This document shows positions 5,201 to 6,942 of a DNA stretch of 6,942 nt, piece after piece. The stretch is taken from positions 1 to 6,942 of the forward strand of contig JAQGMN010000281.1 of assembly GCA_028292345.1 (NCBI GenBank). The letters are read 5' to 3'. The stretch's first letter is position 1. Each line of letters starts with the position of its first letter. The notes under the pieces are model-generated. The model saw only the letters and a program-made list of their open reading frames with translations. It had not been told where the DNA came from and ran no database searches. The position numbers and the translations under genes were made by a program. The DNA comes from Polaromonas sp. (GTDB lineage Bacteria > Pseudomonadota > Gammaproteobacteria > Burkholderiales > Burkholderiaceae_C).

Positions 5201-5809
5201 GTGACCACTCTAGCAAATGCCCCTTGCGACCTGGCTTACAAAGCCCGTGACCCCGCCGCCATGCTCGAAGCCGCGATGCGTGAATGGGGCGGCCAGGCCG
5301 ACTTGTGGGTCTTCGGCTATGCATCGCTGATCTGGCGGCCCGAATTCGAATCGGCCGAAGAGCGTTTTGCCACCCTGCACGGCTACCACCGCGCGCTGAA
5401 AATGTGGAGCCGCGTCAACCGCGGAACGCCTGCGCTGCCGGGCCTGGTGTTTGGCCTGCTGCCGGGCGGCAGCTGCAAGGGCATGGCCTATCGGCTGCCC
5501 AGGGACCATGTGCCCGATGTCCTGCCCGCCCTGTGGGCGCGGGAAATGCCCAACGGCGTCTACGACCCGAAGTGGCTGCGCTGCCGCACGGCGCAGGGCG
5601 ATGTCAGGGCGCTGGCCTTCACGCTGTCCCGGCGCAGCCCCAACCACACCGGCGTGCTGAGCGAAGAGCACTACCGCCAGATATTTTCCAGTGCCTGCGG
5701 CCGTTACGGCACGACGCGCGACTATGCCCAGCTGACCTATGACAAACTGCGCATGCTCGGCATTGACGACCAGGCGCTGGGCAGGCTGCTGCAACTGGCC
5801 GGGCATTGA
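5201..5809 (+). CDS. chaC: ChaC-type glutathione-specific gamma-glutamylcyclotransferase
   Basis: This 202-residue cytoplasmic enzyme of the ChaC family is predicted to cleave glutathione to 5-oxoproline and Cys-Gly. Evidence is LWVFGYASLIWRPEF (35-49), GYHRAL (61-66), KGMAYRLP (93-100), LWAREMPNGVY (111-121, with Glu115 as the expected catalytic acid/base) and the C-terminal IFSSACGRYGTTRDYAQLT region (161-179), all in the same order as E. coli ChaC. The substrate loop reads YASL where YGSL is usual. The start is uncertain. GTG at 5201 gives the longest form but has only a weak AAGTGA ahead of it. ATG codons at 5261 and 5276 would still keep the full catalytic domain. It is divergent from the OmpA-domain gene. 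sodC follows after 88 bp and has its own ribosome site, so co-transcription is possible but unproven. Confidence 0.88.
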   Translation: MTTLANAPCDLAYKARDPAAMLEAAMREWGGQADLWVFGYASLIWRPEFESAEERFATLHGYHRALKMWSRVNRGTPALPGLVFGLLPGGSCKGMAYRLPRDHVPDVLPALWAREMPNGVYDPKWLRCRTAQGDVRALAFTLSRRSPNHTGVLSEEHYRQIFSSACGRYGTTRDYAQLTYDKLRMLGIDDQALGRLLQLAGH

Positions 5810-5886
5810 AAGGCAGCGCGCATTCGGCGGCGCTGGCGTGAATCGCCCCGCCGGCCGCTGTTCCAGCATTCACAACCACCATCCGC

Positions 5887-5892
5887 AAGGAG
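5887..5892 (+). promoter_or_regulatory. Ribosome binding site of sodC
   Basis: AAGGAG lies 5 nt before the ATG at 5898 and excludes an upstream in-frame start inside chaC. Confidence 0.75.
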
Positions 5893-5897
5893 ACTTC

Positions 5898-6413
5898 ATG
5901 ACTCGCACCTTCATCCTGCTGGCCAGCGTGCTGGCACTTGGCGCCTGCGCCAGCACCGCCACGGGTCCGCGCGCCGTGGCCCAGCTGCAAAGCACCACCG
6001 GCAATACGGCCAGCGGCTCGGTCAATTTTGCCCAGCGAGGCGACAAGGTGCTGGTTTCCGGCATGGTCAGCGGGCTCAAGCCCCATGCCGAGCACGGTTT
6101 TCACCTGCATGAAAAAGGCGACTGCTCCGGCGGCGACGGCATGGCTGCGGGCGGCCACTTCAATCCCGGCGGCCAGCCGCACGGCAAGCATGACGGCATG
6201 GCGAATCATGCAGGCGACCTGCCCAGCCTGAAGGCCGATGCCAGCGGCGTCGCCCGGTTCAGCTTCGAGTCCAGGGGCATTGCCGTCGGCAGCGGCGCCG
6301 GCAACATCGTCGGCCGCGGGCTGATCGTCCACCGCGATCCCGACGACTACACCACCCAGCCCACCGGCAATTCCGGACCGCGCCTGGCCTGCGCCGTGGT
6401 GACCCCAAGCTGA
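5898..6413 (+). CDS. sodC: Cu,Zn superoxide dismutase, lipoprotein form
   Basis: This 171-residue precursor converts superoxide to peroxide and oxygen outside the cytoplasm. The N-terminus is a lipoprotein signal peptide with lipobox LGAC, so Cys17 is the predicted lipidated residue. All metal ligands are present: Cu ligands His69, His71 and His145, bridging His87, and Zn ligands His95, His104 and Asp107, the last three spaced exactly as in eukaryotic SOD1. Cys76 and Cys165 form the expected disulfide, and Arg162 (GPRLAC) is the active-site arginine. HEKGDCSGGDGMAAGGHFNP (71-90) is characteristic of bacterial SodC. The N-terminal VAQLQST and VNF strands match the Greek-key barrel. Start at 5898 by AAGGAG and signal peptide. 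Residue +2 after Cys17 is Ser, not Asp, which favours outer-membrane sorting by the Lol rule. I see no terminator before pdxH. Confidence 0.95.
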   Translation: MTRTFILLASVLALGACASTATGPRAVAQLQSTTGNTASGSVNFAQRGDKVLVSGMVSGLKPHAEHGFHLHEKGDCSGGDGMAAGGHFNPGGQPHGKHDGMANHAGDLPSLKADASGVARFSFESRGIAVGSGAGNIVGRGLIVHRDPDDYTTQPTGNSGPRLACAVVTPS

Positions 6414-6445
6414 GCCTTGACCCGCGCGAATTTGGCACCGGACTT

Positions 6446-6451
6446 TATACT
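6446..6451 (+). promoter_or_regulatory. Candidate -10 box of pdxH
   Basis: TATACT matches the consensus TATAAT at 5 of 6 positions and ends 7 nt before the pdxH ATG. A TTGACC at 6417-6422 is too far away (23 bp) to be a normal -35 partner, and TTGGCA at 6432-6437 is too close (8 bp). If used, this box would place the transcript start at or beside the start codon. Confidence 0.35.
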
Positions 6452-6458
6452 CCGGGCC

Positions 6459-6942
6459 ATGTCCGACCCCACCACCTCCATCGCCGACCTCCGCAAAAGC
6501 TATGAGCGCGCCGAGCTCAATGAAGACGCCTCGCATGCCGATCCGTTGAAGCAATTCGACCAGTGGCTCGGCGAAGCCATCTCGGCGCAGGTGCCCGAGC
6601 CCAATGCCATGACGCTGGCCACGGTCGCCAGCAACCTGCGCCCGTCCACCCGCGTGGTGCTGATCAAGGGTTTTGATGCGCAGGGCATCGTCTGGTACAC
6701 CAACTACGCCAGCCGCAAGGGGCTGGAGCTGGCCGGCAATCCGTATGCGGCGCTGCAGTTTCACTGGGTCGAGCTGGAGCGCGTGGTGCGCATCGAAGGC
6801 ATGGTGGAAAAGGTGTCGGAGGAGGAAAGCGACGCCTATTTCCACAGCCGGCCGCTGGACTCGCGCATCGGCGCCTGGGCCAGCCCGCAAAGCGAGGTGA
6901 TCTCAGGGCGGGGCGTGCTGGTGGCCAATGCCGCCAAATTCG
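6459..6942 (+). CDS. pdxH: Pyridoxamine 5'-phosphate oxidase, 3' end outside the window
   Basis: The first 161 codons of an FMN-dependent oxidase that converts pyridoxine or pyridoxamine 5'-phosphate to pyridoxal 5'-phosphate. The frame is open to the right edge. About 50-60 residues should be missing, compared with about 218 in E. coli PdxH. The N-terminus MSDPTTSIADLRKSYERAEL resembles the family. Conserved segments are DPLKQFDQWL (28-37), PNAMTLATV (48-56), RVVLIK (65-70), WYTNYASRKGLEL (79-91; Tyr80, Thr81, Ser85, Arg86 and Lys87 fit the FMN phosphate site) and YFHSRPLDSRIGAWAS (127-142; Tyr127, Arg131 and Ser135 fit the substrate phosphate site). The start lacks a Shine-Dalgarno sequence, and a TATACT box ends 7 nt upstream. 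It begins 45 bp after sodC and may have its own promoter. Confidence 0.95.
   Translation, partial: MSDPTTSIADLRKSYERAELNEDASHADPLKQFDQWLGEAISAQVPEPNAMTLATVASNLRPSTRVVLIKGFDAQGIVWYTNYASRKGLELAGNPYAALQFHWVELERVVRIEGMVEKVSEEESDAYFHSRPLDSRIGAWASPQSEVISGRGVLVANAAKF

Noticed and set aside
5619..6890. 423-residue minus-strand open frame spanning chaC, sodC and pdxH
   Set aside because: It is the longest antisense frame, but it covers three well-conserved plus-strand genes, its composition is typical of GC-driven stop avoidance, and no domain or ribosome site is seen.
1..6942. CRISPR arrays, tRNA or rRNA genes, transposases, prophage or toxin-antitoxin genes
   Set aside because: None was found on either strand. 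The genes are ordinary core metabolism and stress genes with uniform composition.

Overview
The window is about 65% GC, densely coded and free of frameshifts. It looks like chromosomal core DNA from a betaproteobacterium of the order Burkholderiales, most plausibly a Comamonadaceae such as Polaromonas or Rhodoferax. This rests on three things: the pairing of a pyrophosphate-type phosphofructokinase with Entner-Doudoroff genes, the protein sequence types, and an intergenic hairpin repeat that resembles one I remember from that family. The genus is an inference. I see no phage, insertion sequence, CRISPR array, tRNA or rRNA.

Layout from left to right. A plus-strand PPi-type 6-phosphofructokinase (127-1347) is followed by glyoxalase I, gloA (1409-1819). 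The 1820-1925 gap holds a hairpin repeat and a perfect 12-bp bidirectional terminator. It separates gloA from the convergent minus-strand pair edd-eda (4396 to 1926), whose reading frames overlap by 10 bp. The edd upstream region (4397-4520) contains a HexR-like palindrome, a cluster of GGTTAC/GTAAC motifs and a leader hairpin. Next, on the minus strand with its own terminator, is a small inner-membrane-anchored OmpA-domain protein (5155 to 4613). Divergent from it on the plus strand are a ChaC-type gamma-glutamylcyclotransferase (5201-5809), a lipoprotein Cu,Zn superoxide dismutase sodC (5898-6413) and the first 161 codons of pdxH, which runs off the right edge.

How the genes fit together. 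edd and eda convert 6-phosphogluconate to pyruvate and glyceraldehyde 3-phosphate. The PPi-linked enzyme interconverts fructose 6-phosphate and fructose 1,6-bisphosphate, so the left half is central sugar metabolism. GloA clears methylglyoxal, a triose-phosphate by-product, using glutathione. ChaC degrades glutathione. SodC removes superoxide outside the cytoplasm. PdxH makes pyridoxal phosphate. The right half looks like independently transcribed housekeeping and stress genes rather than one operon.

I found no convincing new multi-gene system. The most interesting signals are regulatory: the edd operator cluster, and -10-like boxes lying 6-7 nt before the gloA and pdxH start codons with no Shine-Dalgarno sequence, which suggests leaderless messages.
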